Origin: Mycobacterium vicinigordonae
Lineage (GTDB): Bacteria; Actinomycetota; Actinomycetes; Mycobacteriales; Mycobacteriaceae
Direction of reading: 5' to 3'
Length of the DNA: 64,000 nt
NCBI RefSeq assembly: GCF_013466425.1
Contig: NZ_CP059165.1
Location: forward strand, 4,092,001-4,156,000
Under the pieces are notes generated by a model, which did no database searches, had not been told where the DNA came from, and saw nothing but the letters and a program-made list of their open reading frames with translations. This document shows, one piece after another, positions 7,965-18,967 of this stretch. Each line of letters opens with the position of its first letter. Position 1 is the stretch's first letter. The translations under genes were made by a program, and so were the position numbers.

Positions 7965-9927
7965 GGCCGTCACCGCTGGCCTGCTCCAGCAGGCTTCGGC
8001 GGTAAGCCTCCATCGCAACCAGGTCTCCGAACAGCGCGTGGTACTCGTCGCCATTTTCGATCGGAGACATGCGCTGCAGCTTGGACTTCACCTCGGCAAT
8101 CTGGCGGCCCATCCAGACCTCCTGCAGCCGGGCCAGCACTCCGCCGATGTATCGGGGTAGCTGTTCGTCCTCGGCGCGGATCACCTCGACGCCCAGCTCG
8201 GTGACCAATCCGGCGGTCAATGCCGAGTTGGTGTGCTGACGCACCATGTCCAGCCATTGGGCTCCGCTGACGCCGATTGAGGTTCCACCTGCCGCCTCGA
8301 TGGCCGCGCGCACCGCCGCGTAGCCGGGATGCGTGAAGCTTTCGACGGTCAGGGTGTCGAACACCGGGCCGGCCAACGCCGGAAACTGCAACGCCGACTT
8401 GAGCGCCTCACGCTGCGGCCACAATGTCGGGTCGCGCGGATCGGGACGGGCGGCTGCGGGTGCGGCGGCGACCGTGCCGGCGGTCTGCTGGGCGGAGTCT
8501 TGCACCCGGCGCGGGGACGGCTTGGTCCCGCTCTGGCCGGGATTCTTGGCTTTCTTGGCTTCGCCCCGGACCCGGTCGATGACTTGTGCGACATCGTCCC
8601 AACCGACCCAGCCCGCCAGCTGACGCGCGTATTCGTCGCGCAAGGTAGGGTCCTTGATCTGGCCCACCATCGGCACGCAGCGACGTAACGCGGCCACCCG
8701 GCCCTCGGCGCTGTCCAAATCCATTTCGGCGATAGCAGTGCGAATCGCGAACTCGAACAACGGGGTTCGCCGAGCCACCAGGTCGCGCAGCGCGCCGTCT
8801 CCTGCTTTCAGCCGGAGGTCGCATGGATCCATGCCGTCCGGGGCGACGGCCACGAACGACTGGCCGGCCAGCTGCTGCTCGCCGGCGAAAGCCTTGAGCG
8901 CGGCCGCTTTGCCGGCCTCGTCGCCGTCGAAGACGTAGATCAGCTCGCCGCGAAAGAAGCTGTCGTCCATCATGTGTCGGCGCAGCATCGCCAGATGTTC
9001 GTCGCCGAACGCGGTGCCGCAGGACGCCACGGCCGTGGTCACCCCGGCCAGGTGCATCGCCATCACGTCGGTGTACCCCTCGACCACCACCGCCTGGTGG
9101 CCCTTAGCGATGTCGCGCCTGGCCAGGTCGATGCCGAACATCACCGACGACTTCTTGTACAACACAGTTTCCGGCGTGTTGACGTACTTGGCTTCCATCG
9201 GATCGTCGTCGAACAGCCGTCGCGCCCCGAACCCGATCACCTCGCCGGACGAGGTACGGATGGGCCACAGCAGCCGCCGGTGAAAACGGTCTATCGGGCC
9301 GCGCCGGCCCTGCCTAGACAAGCCCGCCGCTTCCAGTTCCTTGAACTCAAAGCCCTTGCGCTGCAAATGCTTTGTCAGGGTATCCCAGCCAGACGGGGCA
9401 AATCCGCAGCCGAACCGGCGGGCAGCCTCGGCATCGAAGCTGCGCTCGGTCAGGTACTGCCGGGCCGGGGCCGCCTCGTCGGACTCCAGCGCCTGGGCGT
9501 AGAACTCCGCGGCCGCCGCGTTCGCCCCGACGAGTCGGCTGCGGCTGCCGCGGTCGCGCTGCACATTGGTGGCCGAGGCGCCGGTGTAGGTGATGGTGTA
9601 GCCGATGCGGTCGGCAAGCATCTCGACAGCCTCGACGAAGCTGACGTGTTCGATCTTCTGGACGAACGCGAAAACGTCGCCGCCCTCCCCGCAGCCGAAG
9701 CAGTGGAATTGGCCGTGGTTGGGACGCACGTTGAACGACGGCGACTTCTCGTTGTGGAACGGGCACAACCCCTTCATCGAATCGGCGCCGGCCCGCTTGA
9801 GTTGCACGTAGTCGCCGACGACTTCCTCGATCCGGGTGCCTTCCCGGATGGCGGTGATGTCGCGATCGGAAATCCGGTAACGGCCGCCGCGACGGCCATC
9901 GTCCCTGGAACCTGCCGGACTCGACAC
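7954..9927 (-). CDS. dnaG: DNA primase
   Basis: Synthesises RNA primers for the replicative polymerase. The 657-residue protein has the N-terminal zinc-binding domain (CPFHNEKSPSF with HCFGCGEGG near residues 40-65), the TOPRIM catalytic core (VVVEGYTDVMA and the acidic VFDGDEAGKAA metal site) and the C-terminal DnaB-interaction domain after a Pro/Ala-rich linker (about residues 455-490). Length is close to the 639 residues of the M. tuberculosis protein. It starts at GTG 9927; a start about 17 residues inside would remove an unconserved Arg/Gly-rich tip. The dgt stop is 9 bases upstream, so dgt-dnaG form an operon. Confidence 0.97.
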   Translation of the reverse strand: MSSPAGSRDDGRRGGRYRISDRDITAIREGTRIEEVVGDYVQLKRAGADSMKGLCPFHNEKSPSFNVRPNHGQFHCFGCGEGGDVFAFVQKIEHVSFVEAVEMLADRIGYTITYTGASATNVQRDRGSRSRLVGANAAAAEFYAQALESDEAAPARQYLTERSFDAEAARRFGCGFAPSGWDTLTKHLQRKGFEFKELEAAGLSRQGRRGPIDRFHRRLLWPIRTSSGEVIGFGARRLFDDDPMEAKYVNTPETVLYKKSSVMFGIDLARRDIAKGHQAVVVEGYTDVMAMHLAGVTTAVASCGTAFGDEHLAMLRRHMMDDSFFRGELIYVFDGDEAGKAAALKAFAGEQQLAGQSFVAVAPDGMDPCDLRLKAGDGALRDLVARRTPLFEFAIRTAIAEMDLDSAEGRVAALRRCVPMVGQIKDPTLRDEYARQLAGWVGWDDVAQVIDRVRGEAKKAKNPGQSGTKPSPRRVQDSAQQTAGTVAAAPAAARPDPRDPTLWPQREALKSALQFPALAGPVFDTLTVESFTHPGYAAVRAAIEAAGGTSIGVSGAQWLDMVRQHTNSALTAGLVTELGVEVIRAEDEQLPRYIGGVLARLQEVWMGRQIAEVKSKLQRMSPIENGDEYHALFGDLVAMEAYRRSLLEQASGDGLTA

Positions 9928-9936
9928 GGGCTCAGT

Positions 9937-11214
9937 CTAGGCCGTTGCCCCGGTGCCGATATCAGAGGCGATGCGCTCCAGCCGGCCTTCGGTGTAAGAG
10001 GCGATCTGGTCGACGACCACGCGCAGCCGAGCCCCGTCGTCGGCCGCGGTGTTGAACGCCGCGGCAAACAATGGGTCGAGTGTTTGCGGTGCTCCGGCAA
10101 GCAGCCAGTGCGCCACCCGGTGAATCCGCTCGCGCTGGGCAACCTGGGCCTGCAGGTGCCGCGGATCGGACATGATGAACTGCAGCGCCAGCATTTTCAG
10201 CAGCGCCACCTCAGCCCGCACCAGGTCGGGCACGTGCAGGTCAGCCTGGTAACGCACCAGCGGCCCGGGACCGGCCACAGCGCGGGTGGTGGCGATCGCG
10301 GCCGTGGCGAACCTGCCGACCAGCTCGCTGGTCAGCCGCTTCAACGCGACAGACGCCGCCAGCGTGGCGTCGTACTTGCCGACCGCCGTCACTACCGGCA
10401 GCCCCGACAGCCGCCGGGCGGCCTCTGCCAACTCGTCGGCGCTGAGCCGCGAGAACTCGCTCTCCCCCAGCTTGGCCAGCCCAGCGGCCTCGTCCTCGTC
10501 CGCGAGCACCCGTAGATCAATCCGTTCGGAGACCACACCGTCCTCGACGTCATGCACGGAGTAGGCGACGTCGTCGGCCCAGTCCATCACCTGCGCTTCC
10601 AGGCAGGTCCGGCGCGGCGGTGCGGCGGCGCGGGCCCAGGCGGCGGCGGGTTGGTCCTCGGCGTAGAAACCGAACTTGCGTTCACAGCCCTCGCCGCGCT
10701 GCCACGGATACTTGGTCACCGCATCCAACGCGGCGCGGGTCAGGTTCAGCCCGGCGCTATACCCTTGTGCATCAAGGACTTTGGGTTCAAGGCTAGTCAG
10801 GATGCGAAAATTCTGCGCGTTGCCCTCGAAACCGCCGTAGCCGGCGGCGAACTCATCGAGGGCCCGCTCACCGTTATGGCCGTACGGCGGGTGGCCGATG
10901 TCGTGCGCCAGACCGGCCAACTCTACGAGGTCCAGATCGCAGCCCAACCCCACCGCCATGCCACGCCCGATCTGGGCCACCTCCAGCGAATGGGTCAACC
11001 GGGTGCGTGGCGTGTCGCCTTCCCGCGGCCCCACCACCTGGGTCTTGTCAGCTAGTCGGCGCAGCGCGGCGCTGTGCAGCACGCGCGCCCGATCGCGGGC
11101 GAAGTCGGTCCGGTGCTGGCCCTCGGTGCCGGGCAAACCGGCGGTCTTCGGCTCTTCGACGACGCGCCGCTCCCGGTCAGACTCGTCGTAGGGGTCTTGC
11201 TGATCAGTACTCAC
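9937..11214 (-). CDS. dgt: Deoxyguanosinetriphosphate triphosphohydrolase-like HD protein
   Basis: Hydrolyses dNTPs (classically dGTP) to deoxynucleoside and triphosphate. The 425-residue protein has the HD-domain metal ligands: the histidine of [11 protein letters not shown], the HD pair of [17 protein letters not shown], and the aspartate of [11 protein letters not shown]. The N-terminal KTQVVG region is typical of the Dgt family. It starts at GTG 11214 and runs directly into dnaG with a 9-base gap, the order found in M. tuberculosis (Rv2344c-Rv2343c). Pairing with primase fits a role in dNTP control at replication. Confidence 0.93.
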   Translation of the reverse strand: MSTDQQDPYDESDRERRVVEEPKTAGLPGTEGQHRTDFARDRARVLHSAALRRLADKTQVVGPREGDTPRTRLTHSLEVAQIGRGMAVGLGCDLDLVELAGLAHDIGHPPYGHNGERALDEFAAGYGGFEGNAQNFRILTSLEPKVLDAQGYSAGLNLTRAALDAVTKYPWQRGEGCERKFGFYAEDQPAAAWARAAAPPRRTCLEAQVMDWADDVAYSVHDVEDGVVSERIDLRVLADEDEAAGLAKLGESEFSRLSADELAEAARRLSGLPVVTAVGKYDATLAASVALKRLTSELVGRFATAAIATTRAVAGPGPLVRYQADLHVPDLVRAEVALLKMLALQFIMSDPRHLQAQVAQRERIHRVAHWLLAGAPQTLDPLFAAAFNTAADDGARLRVVVDQIASYTEGRLERIASDIGTGATA

Positions 11215-11272
11215 CGCCCCACAGTCTGCCAGCGGCCGGCGTCACCAAATCCACCGACCGAATGACGGTTGA

Positions 11273-12418
<1,146 letters not shown>

Positions 12419-12533
12419 CCACTTGCACCGCGGCACAGGTTCACACCAGTGGAGTGGGCCTCGCCCGCAACCGCAGCACCCTCGTAATGGACCGCGCTCG
12501 CCGCAGCGACGCTCGCCGACGTTTAATAGCGAC

Positions 12534-14534
12534 ATGCGCATCACCCGCCTGCTCGGTTCGTTGCTGACAATCGTCGGCCTGGCGGCGGGGTCGCTGCTGC
12601 TAGCACCCGCCGCGGGCGCACAGCCGCCGTTCCGATTGCCGGGCTATATCACCGACAACGCCGGCGCACTGTCGGAATCCGGCCGGGCCGCGGTTACCTC
12701 GGCAACCATCAAGCTCTATGGCGACCGGCGCATTCGGCTATGGGTGGTCTACGTCGACACCTTCTCCGGCCAAAGCGCCGAGAACTGGGCCCAGCAAACC
12801 TACCGGGCCAGCGATCTGCACAACTATGACGCGGTGCTGGCAGTCGCGACCACCGACCGCGCCTACGCATTCCTAGTTCCCAACGGCGTTCAGGGCGTCA
12901 GCCCGGGTCAGGTCGACAACCTGCGGCACAACCAGATCGAACCGGCACTGGCCAACGGCGACTGGGCCGGGGCGGCCGTCGCCGCGGCCAACGGACTCAA
13001 CGTCGCACCCACCTCCACCAGTCCTTTTCTACTGTTGGGTGCGCTCGGGGTCATTGCGCTGCTGGTGCTGGTGCTGCTCGTGCTGATGCGGCGACGCGCC
13101 CGCCGACGGCGCGTCAAAGCCCTGGCCGCGGCCCGCAACATCGACCCCACCGACGAGACCGCGCTGGCCGCGGTGCCGCTGGACATCCTCGACGAGCTAT
13201 CCCGCGCCAGGGTGGTGGAAGTGGACAACGCCGTGCGCACCAGCACCAACGAGCTGGCGTTGGCTATCGACGAATTCGGCGACCAGCGCACCGCACCGTT
13301 CACCGCGGCGCTGAACAACGCCAAAGCGGCTCTGTCCCAAGCGTTCACAGTGCGTCAGCAGCTCGACGACACGATACCCGAGACCCCGGCGCAGCGGCGT
13401 GAGCTGCTCACCCGGGTGATCGTCTCGGCTGCCAACGCCGATCGCGAATTGGAGGCACAGACTGAGGCGTTCCAGCAGCTGCGCGATCTGGTGATCAACG
13501 CCCCGTCCCGGCTTGACGCCCTGACCCGGCAGTACGTCGAGCTCACCAGCCGCGTCGACCCTGCGGCGCAGCATCTAGTCGAGTTGCACAAAGAATTCGG
13601 CGCCGCGGCGCTGGCCTCGGTGTCGGGCAACGTCACCACCGCCAAAGACCGTCTGGACTTCGCCGACCGCAACATCGGCACGGCTCGCGATCTGGCCGGC
13701 CATGCCGTGAGCGGGCAGCAGTCACCTCTGGTGGACGCCGTGCGGGCTGCCGAATCCGCCCTGGGGCAAGCCCGTTCGCTGCTGGACGCGGTGGACAGCG
13801 CGGCCGGCGACATCCGGCACGCCGTTGCCAGTCTGCCCGCACTGCTCACCGAGGTGCAGGCGGCCATCAAACGCGCCAACGAGCAGCTGCAGAGCGCCAA
13901 GGGCAACAGCGCCACGCACCTCAGCGAACTGATTGGCGCTCGGGATGCGGCGGCCCGCGCGCTGGACAACGCCAGTGGCTCCGGCGGCACCACCGATCCG
14001 CTGAGCGCGTTTGCCCAGCTGACCAAGGCCGATGCCGAACTCAACCAGCTGCTGACCACGGTGGCGCAGGAGCAGGCCAACGCTGAACGCCTCAGCCGCT
14101 CGCTGGAGCAGGCGATGTTCACCGCCGAATCGCGGGTGCGGGCAGTGTCGGAGTACATCGACACCCGGCGCGGCAGTATCGGCCCTGAAGCCCGGACCCG
14201 GCTCGCTGAGGCGAAACGCCAACTCGAGGCAGCCCACGCCAGGAAGGCCTCGCATCTGACCGAGGCAATTGCCTACGCCAACGGCGCATCCACGCTGGCC
14301 TCCCAGGCGCAGTCGCTGGCCAACGCCGATGTCCAGTCGACGCAGCGCGCCTACATGCGCAGCACCGACAGCGACACCCGCGCCATGCTGGGCGGCATCA
14401 TCATCGGCGATCTGCTCAGCGGTGGACTGCGTGGCGGGTTCGGTGGCTGGAGCCCGACATCATTTGGAGGCTCGTCCGGATCGTCGGGGGGCTCGTCCGG
14501 CGGCGGTTTCATGGGTGGCGGCGGCCGGTTCTAA
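12534..14534 (+). CDS. TPM-domain membrane protein, Rv2345-like
   Basis: A 666-residue protein. In order it has a signal peptide (1-30), a TPM_phosphatase domain (about 35-155, with LWVVYVDTFSGQSAENWA), one membrane helix (about 165-185) followed by a basic stop-transfer stretch, a long Ala/Leu/Gln-rich coiled coil (about 210-610), and a Gly/Ser-rich tail ending GGGGRF. This matches Rv2345 of M. tuberculosis in length and layout. The TPM domain should face outward and the coiled coil inward. Family members support membrane-protein repair or photosystem assembly elsewhere; its mycobacterial role is unclear. ATG 12534 starts the signal peptide, so the longer frame from 12423 was not used. Confidence 0.88.
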   Translation: MRITRLLGSLLTIVGLAAGSLLLAPAAGAQPPFRLPGYITDNAGALSESGRAAVTSATIKLYGDRRIRLWVVYVDTFSGQSAENWAQQTYRASDLHNYDAVLAVATTDRAYAFLVPNGVQGVSPGQVDNLRHNQIEPALANGDWAGAAVAAANGLNVAPTSTSPFLLLGALGVIALLVLVLLVLMRRRARRRRVKALAAARNIDPTDETALAAVPLDILDELSRARVVEVDNAVRTSTNELALAIDEFGDQRTAPFTAALNNAKAALSQAFTVRQQLDDTIPETPAQRRELLTRVIVSAANADRELEAQTEAFQQLRDLVINAPSRLDALTRQYVELTSRVDPAAQHLVELHKEFGAAALASVSGNVTTAKDRLDFADRNIGTARDLAGHAVSGQQSPLVDAVRAAESALGQARSLLDAVDSAAGDIRHAVASLPALLTEVQAAIKRANEQLQSAKGNSATHLSELIGARDAAARALDNASGSGGTTDPLSAFAQLTKADAELNQLLTTVAQEQANAERLSRSLEQAMFTAESRVRAVSEYIDTRRGSIGPEARTRLAEAKRQLEAAHARKASHLTEAIAYANGASTLASQAQSLANADVQSTQRAYMRSTDSDTRAMLGGIIIGDLLSGGLRGGFGGWSPTSFGGSSGSSGGSSGGGFMGGGGRF

Positions 14535-14581
14535 GTTCGTTCTGAGTCCGAGCGTCCCCAGCACGCTGTAGGCAAAAAAGA

Positions 14582-14629
14582 ACTGCGCACGTCTACCTGC
14601 GGAACTCGCCGCGGGTAGACGTGCGCAGT
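14582..14629 (-). terminator. Strong intrinsic terminator of the esx unit
   Basis: A near-perfect hairpin: 14582-14602 pairs with 14609-14629 around a six-base loop. It has 16 perfect outer pairs, one G-T pair, then four more G-C pairs. On the minus strand it is followed by TTCTTTTTT, so it ends transcripts from the esx pair. It also lies 47 bases after the stop of the convergent TPM gene and could stop readthrough from that side, though no T-tract exists in that direction. Confidence 0.85.
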
Positions 14630-14685
14630 CGACGGTCGCGGCGGACGCACCGGCAAGCGGTGCGCCGCCCCGAACCGTACTTCTC

Positions 14686-14970
14686 TCAGGCCCAGCTGGA
14701 CCCGACGGCGCTGTCGGTCTGCGCCATGTTGCTGCCGGCGCTCTGGACCTTTTGGCCGTGAGCGTTGGCCTGCTCGTAGATCACCTGGAAGTTGCGACCC
14801 AACTGGGTGATGAACTCTTGGCAAGCCACCGAACCGGCGCCGCCCCAGAAGTCACCGGCAGCCAGCACATCGCGAACGATGGCCTGGTGCTCGGCCTCCA
14901 AGTTGGCGGCCTGCGCGCGGATGAGCGCACCGTGAGCGTCGACGTCGCCGAACTGGTAATTGATCGTCAT
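14686..14970 (-). CDS. esxO: ESAT-6-like WXG100 protein, EsxO-like
   Basis: A 94-residue helical-hairpin protein with the WXG turn (FWGGAG near residue 42). The N-terminus MTINYQFGDVDAHG is the mark of the Mtb9.9/EsxI-L-N-O-V group. A signal peptide is absent, as expected for type VII secretion substrates. It starts at ATG 14970 after AAAGGAG and lies 62 bases downstream of its partner gene, so the pair is co-transcribed and should form a 1:1 heterodimer exported by an ESX system, probably ESX-5 for this subfamily. Synteny with Rv2346c (between Rv2345 and Rv2347c) supports the esxO name over its near-identical paralogues. Confidence 0.85.
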   Translation of the reverse strand: MTINYQFGDVDAHGALIRAQAANLEAEHQAIVRDVLAAGDFWGGAGSVACQEFITQLGRNFQVIYEQANAHGQKVQSAGSNMAQTDSAVGSSWA

Positions 14971-15032
14971 CGAACCTGTTCTCCTTTGTCTGTGGAAGTT
15001 GTTGGCCTGCAGCGATTTTCGCCGCAGTCGGA

Positions 15033-15374
<342 letters not shown>

Positions 15375-15463
15375 TCAACCAGTTTTGATTGATGTGATCG
15401 CCGCCTTCGGGAACTCCGAAGCGGTCAATCACCCGTAGACAACGACAGTCTTGACCCTTTCTC

Positions 15464-15820
15464 TCATCCGGCTGCCGGCGAATGCGGGACCACGCTGCTA
15501 CCGCGTGGCATCTCGAAACGAGGTTCAGCGTTCTCCGCTTCCCACTGTTTCCACTCAGCCCACTCATCCCACTCGTCGTTGCTCGGTTCGATCGGTTCCG
15601 GATCGACCGCACCGGGCACTACGACGACGTCTTCGACACCAGCTTCAGACTCCTTCGCCCAATGGTCGTAGTCGTCTGGCGGAACAGCCGTACCCCAGCT
15701 GAGCGGAACCGACAGTCCGCCGAGCATGCCTGACTCGCCCCGTTTCGCCGCCACCGAGTCTGGCGGCAAGGGCGGACCAAGAGGCAAAAGCACGGTGTCC
15801 CCTTCCAGCGCTGATGTCAT
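15464..15820 (-). CDS. Rv2348c-like small acidic protein
   Basis: A 118-residue protein. The first half reads TVLLPLGPPLPPDSVAAKRGESGMLGG with SVPLSWG; the second is rich in Trp, Asp and Glu (DEWDEWAEWKQWEAENAEPRFE) and it ends PHSPAAG. This is the pattern of Rv2348c, which lies between esxP and the plc genes in M. tuberculosis. ATG 15820 was chosen because upstream codons in the open frame (to 15919) show no conserved pattern. It lies 134 bases before esxP and may share its transcript. It has no signal peptide; the linkage suggests an ESX-related secreted or accessory protein, but the function is unknown. Confidence 0.75.
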   Translation of the reverse strand: MTSALEGDTVLLPLGPPLPPDSVAAKRGESGMLGGLSVPLSWGTAVPPDDYDHWAKESEAGVEDVVVVPGAVDPEPIEPSNDEWDEWAEWKQWEAENAEPRFEMPRGSSVVPHSPAAG

Positions 15821-16113
15821 AACACCATTGCTTGACGGCGAGTGCACACCACCAAGCACTCGAATCGTAAGCCAATTCTCGGCCCAGCATGTCCTGAATC
15901 CGGATATTCCCGGCAGCAAAACTCTTTAGTCGTGGTCGGCGCCGACGATGGCGCCCGCCGAACGCGGCCTTCTCAGCGTTTTCGACAACTCTTCGGTCGG
16001 GCGGCAGCTTTGCATCTGGCTGACCCAAACCGCGGCCGGCCACCCGATGACCAGCGTCGGAATGCTTTCGGCGACCGGCACTTTCCGTCGCCTCGAGACC
16101 GATGCGTAGTCCG

Positions 16114-17679
16114 CTAACAGAGGCCGCTTGGGGTGCCTCGGGTGGGCTGGGTTTCCTGGGTGGGCATGGATTGCGGGAACGGCACGCGATACGGAATCGA
16201 GGTCTTCGTCGTCGTGCCCAGCACAGCGTTGGGGACGCACTGCGGCAATTTCGGCAGCGCGGCCAGCCGCGGGTGGTCCAGATGCGGTTTCGAGGGATTC
16301 GGCGGGACCGCGAAATTGAACGCCGAGGTCATATCGCCGACGACACTATTGCGCCAGGCGCTGAGGTTGGGCACCGGCACCCCGAAGCGGGTGCTGATCA
16401 GTTTCAGCGTCGAAGTGTGGTCGAAAGTGTTGTGACACACCAGCGGACCGCGACTGTACGGCGAGATGACGATGCACGGTACGCGAAATCCCAAGCCAAT
16501 CGGACCGCGGATCCCGCCTGAACCGGAAACCGAGTTGATGTCGGCGACGGTCACGTATTCGCCCGGGGTATTCGGTGGCGCTGTCGGCGGTATGACATGG
16601 TCGAAGAAGCCGCCGTTCTCGTCGTAATTGACGATCAGCGCGGTCTTCTCCCACACCGCCGGATTGGACAGCAGGATCCGGAGCGCGTCGACAATGCCCA
16701 CCGCCCCAATCGAAACCGGGAACGCCGGATGTTCGGACAGCAGAAACCCCGGGAGCAGCCAGGAGACCTTAGGCAGTCTGTTGTTGCGGACGTCGGAGAA
16801 AAAGTCCATCGGATAGGTCGGTGCGATGCCGTAGCGGGCCAGGTTCGACCGCGGGTCGGCCGCCTGCTTGAAATCGTTGATCAGGCCGTTGTAGCCGATG
16901 ACCGTGTTGTTCAGTGGACCTAGCAACTTGTTCTGGTACACCTTCCAGCTGACCCCAGCAGCTTCCAGGCGATCCGGCATGGTCTCCCAGCTGTACTGCT
17001 GTAACGGCTGGATATTGGGTTCTACGAGCACGGGCCCGCCGTGCGTGCCCTCCGGGTCGATCCAGGCGCTCATCCAATAGAGCCGATTCGGCGTGGTACC
17101 GCCCAGCAACGAACAGAAGTAGCGGTCGCAGATCGTGAAGGTGTCGGCGAGCAGATGGTGAATCGGGATGTCGGCTCGCGTGTAATATCCCATGGTCACC
17201 GGGGTGTTGCCCTGCAGAGGGCTGTGCGCCGCCTGCGCCGGTAGCCAGCCGTCGTTGGCGCCTCCGTTCCAGGACTGGTGCATGGCGGTCCAGCTGTGAT
17301 CGGGGTCGTTCACGCATTCACCGGCGACCAGCGGGCCACGGGTGGTGTCGAACCGGAACGGAATGGTTGTCCCGGCAGGGTCGTTCGCCTGTGTCGCCGG
17401 GTTCCATCCCTTTTGCTGAAACACGTTCGGAGGCGTGGTGTCCCCGAATCCCGATACACCCGAAAGGGTGCCGAAGTAGTGGTCGAAGGAACGGTTCTCC
17501 TGCATTAACAGCACAATGTGTTCGATGTCGGTCAAATGACCGTTGCAGGGACCGGCGCCGTAGGCTTTTTCGATTATCGGCCCGGCAAGGTCCATGAATG
17601 CGCCGGCGGTGCTGGCGGCGGCAGCCTTCGCCAAAAATTGTCGACGGGTCATTCCGTCGACCGGGTGTTCGGTGCCCAC
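16114..17679 (-). CDS. Phospholipase C (PlcA/B/C family), Tat-exported
   Basis: A 521-residue phosphoesterase of the bacterial PLC/acid-phosphatase superfamily that cleaves phosphatidylcholine and sphingomyelin. It has a twin-arginine signal ([13 protein letters not shown] near residues 10-25), the [16 protein letters not shown] catalytic/metal motif, '[11 protein letters not shown]' and the C-terminal '[10 protein letters not shown]' motif. GTG 17679 was chosen because AAGGAGG lies just upstream and the length then equals that of mycobacterial PlcB as I recall it; ATG 17652 at the Arg pair is an alternative. Only one plc gene is present, where M. tuberculosis has plcC-plcB-plcA in a row. It sits next to the PPE38 locus as in M. 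tuberculosis. Confidence 0.9.
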   Translation of the reverse strand: MGTEHPVDGMTRRQFLAKAAAASTAGAFMDLAGPIIEKAYGAGPCNGHLTDIEHIVLLMQENRSFDHYFGTLSGVSGFGDTTPPNVFQQKGWNPATQANDPAGTTIPFRFDTTRGPLVAGECVNDPDHSWTAMHQSWNGGANDGWLPAQAAHSPLQGNTPVTMGYYTRADIPIHHLLADTFTICDRYFCSLLGGTTPNRLYWMSAWIDPEGTHGGPVLVEPNIQPLQQYSWETMPDRLEAAGVSWKVYQNKLLGPLNNTVIGYNGLINDFKQAADPRSNLARYGIAPTYPMDFFSDVRNNRLPKVSWLLPGFLLSEHPAFPVSIGAVGIVDALRILLSNPAVWEKTALIVNYDENGGFFDHVIPPTAPPNTPGEYVTVADINSVSGSGGIRGPIGLGFRVPCIVISPYSRGPLVCHNTFDHTSTLKLISTRFGVPVPNLSAWRNSVVGDMTSAFNFAVPPNPSKPHLDHPRLAALPKLPQCVPNAVLGTTTKTSIPYRVPFPQSMPTQETQPTRGTPSGLC

Positions 17680-18157
17680 ACGCCCTCCTTGAAGGCTCAT
17701 TCGCCGCCTGATCACGGTATATTCACGCGGCCGACCAGCCGCGGATACGGCGACCGGCGTGTCGGAATCCAGTTCCATTTCGCTGCACCGAGATAAAACT
17801 GTGACTCCGTTCTTGCACGAAGCGCTTGGATTAGTGCTAATGCCGTGTCACGCCGCCGGCAGCACCCCCGGTGTTGCGCGATAGCAAGAATGGCGGTCGC
17901 CGAAAAAATTAAAGTAATCGCATATTCCTAATCAATCCCTCACACAGCGATTCAATACTCGGACTGAGGAATGCGGCGGACGGGCGGCCCGAGGTCAGGG
18001 GCCATTTTTGAACTTGCGCCGGCCGAGCCTGCGCGGCAGGCCCCCTTAGCGATACGCCAGAAATGGTCCGATTGTCTGGATGCTCGTGGCGCGACGGGAA
18101 AACGGTGGCCGGCAATGGGTTTCGCGACCCTAACCCGGCGTTGTAGCGTCCGTTGCC
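17680..18157. other. Divergent intergenic region, plc / GAP-family gene
   Basis: 478 bases without a supported gene. Part of it (about 17890-17960) is clearly more AT-rich than the surroundings and could hold divergent promoters. A small perfect hairpin (six pairs, 18027-18032 with 18036-18041) is present. I see no convincing operator or RNA gene. Confidence 0.4.
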
Positions 18158-18862
18158 ATGTGGTGCACGGTGCTGGTGTTAGCTCTTGTTGCTACCGCCG
18201 ACCCGATTCGGATCGGTGTCAGCGCCGTTTTGTCGTCGCGGCCCAGGGCGGCCGGCCCGCTGCTCGCGTTCTGGCTCGGCGGAATGGCGATAAGCGTTGT
18301 TCTGGCGGCCGGTGTGCTCTTTGGTTTGCGCGACGTCGCTGTGACGGCGATGCACCGAGTGCAACTCGCCGCGGCCACGACGACGGCAGCTCACATCCAG
18401 ATCATGCTGGGTTCGTTGGCGTTGCTGGTCGCGGTCGCCGTAGTCGGTCTGTCGTCGCGCCGACGCACCCGACCGGGACTGGGGGCGCCCGGGCCATCAC
18501 CCTCGGCCTTCGCAAGAATGTCGACGCGCGCGAACCATGCGTTAGAGACGAGGCCACTGGGCGTTGCGTTCGCACTCGGGATGGGAATGCTGGTGGACTT
18601 CCGGTTCCTGGCGGCGCTCACCGCGATCCTGGCCTCAGACGCGGCAATGCGGGTGCAGGTCGGCGCTGCCGGGGTGTACACCCTGATCGCACTGGCGTTT
18701 GTCGAACTTCCCCTGATCAGTCAATTCGCGGCTCCGGCCAGGACCGACCGTGTCATGGCCGCGGTGAATCAGTGGGCGAAGGCCCGCCGGCAACAGGTTT
18801 CCGCCGCCGTCATCGCCCTGCTCGGAGCCTTCTTGATGAGCCGCGGCCTCGGTCACGCCTGA
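18158..18862 (+). CDS. GAP-family (Sap-like) membrane protein
   Basis: A 234-residue protein with about six membrane helices in two groups separated by a basic, Pro-rich loop (around residues 95-125). It begins directly with a helix containing the conserved ADPIRIGV and has LLAFWLGG in helix 2, the pattern of the GAP/Sap family. Members of this family in mycobacteria (Gap, Sap) are linked to surface export of glycopeptidolipids and sulfolipids. ATG 18158 gives the conserved first helix. It converges on the PPE38-like gene with a terminator between. The exported lipid cannot be told from the sequence. Confidence 0.75.
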   Translation: MWCTVLVLALVATADPIRIGVSAVLSSRPRAAGPLLAFWLGGMAISVVLAAGVLFGLRDVAVTAMHRVQLAAATTTAAHIQIMLGSLALLVAVAVVGLSSRRRTRPGLGAPGPSPSAFARMSTRANHALETRPLGVAFALGMGMLVDFRFLAALTAILASDAAMRVQVGAAGVYTLIALAFVELPLISQFAAPARTDRVMAAVNQWAKARRQQVSAAVIALLGAFLMSRGLGHA

Positions 18863-18920
18863 CCGTCGGCGTGTCACAACAGGTGTCGTAATGCGTTGCG
18901 CCACCGCTGAAAACAAAGAC

Positions 18921-18951
18921 GCGGGCGACGCGCACCCCCTGCGTCACCCGC
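18921..18951 (-). terminator. Intrinsic terminator after the PPE38-like gene
   Basis: GCGGGCGACGC (18921-18931) pairs with GCGTCACCCGC (18941-18951) with one mismatch and a nine-base loop. On the minus strand it is followed by TCTTTGTTTTC. It lies 17 bases after the PPE stop at 18968 and 59 bases after the convergent GAP-family stop. Confidence 0.7.
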
Positions 18952-18967
18952 GCCACTGCGTAGACGG

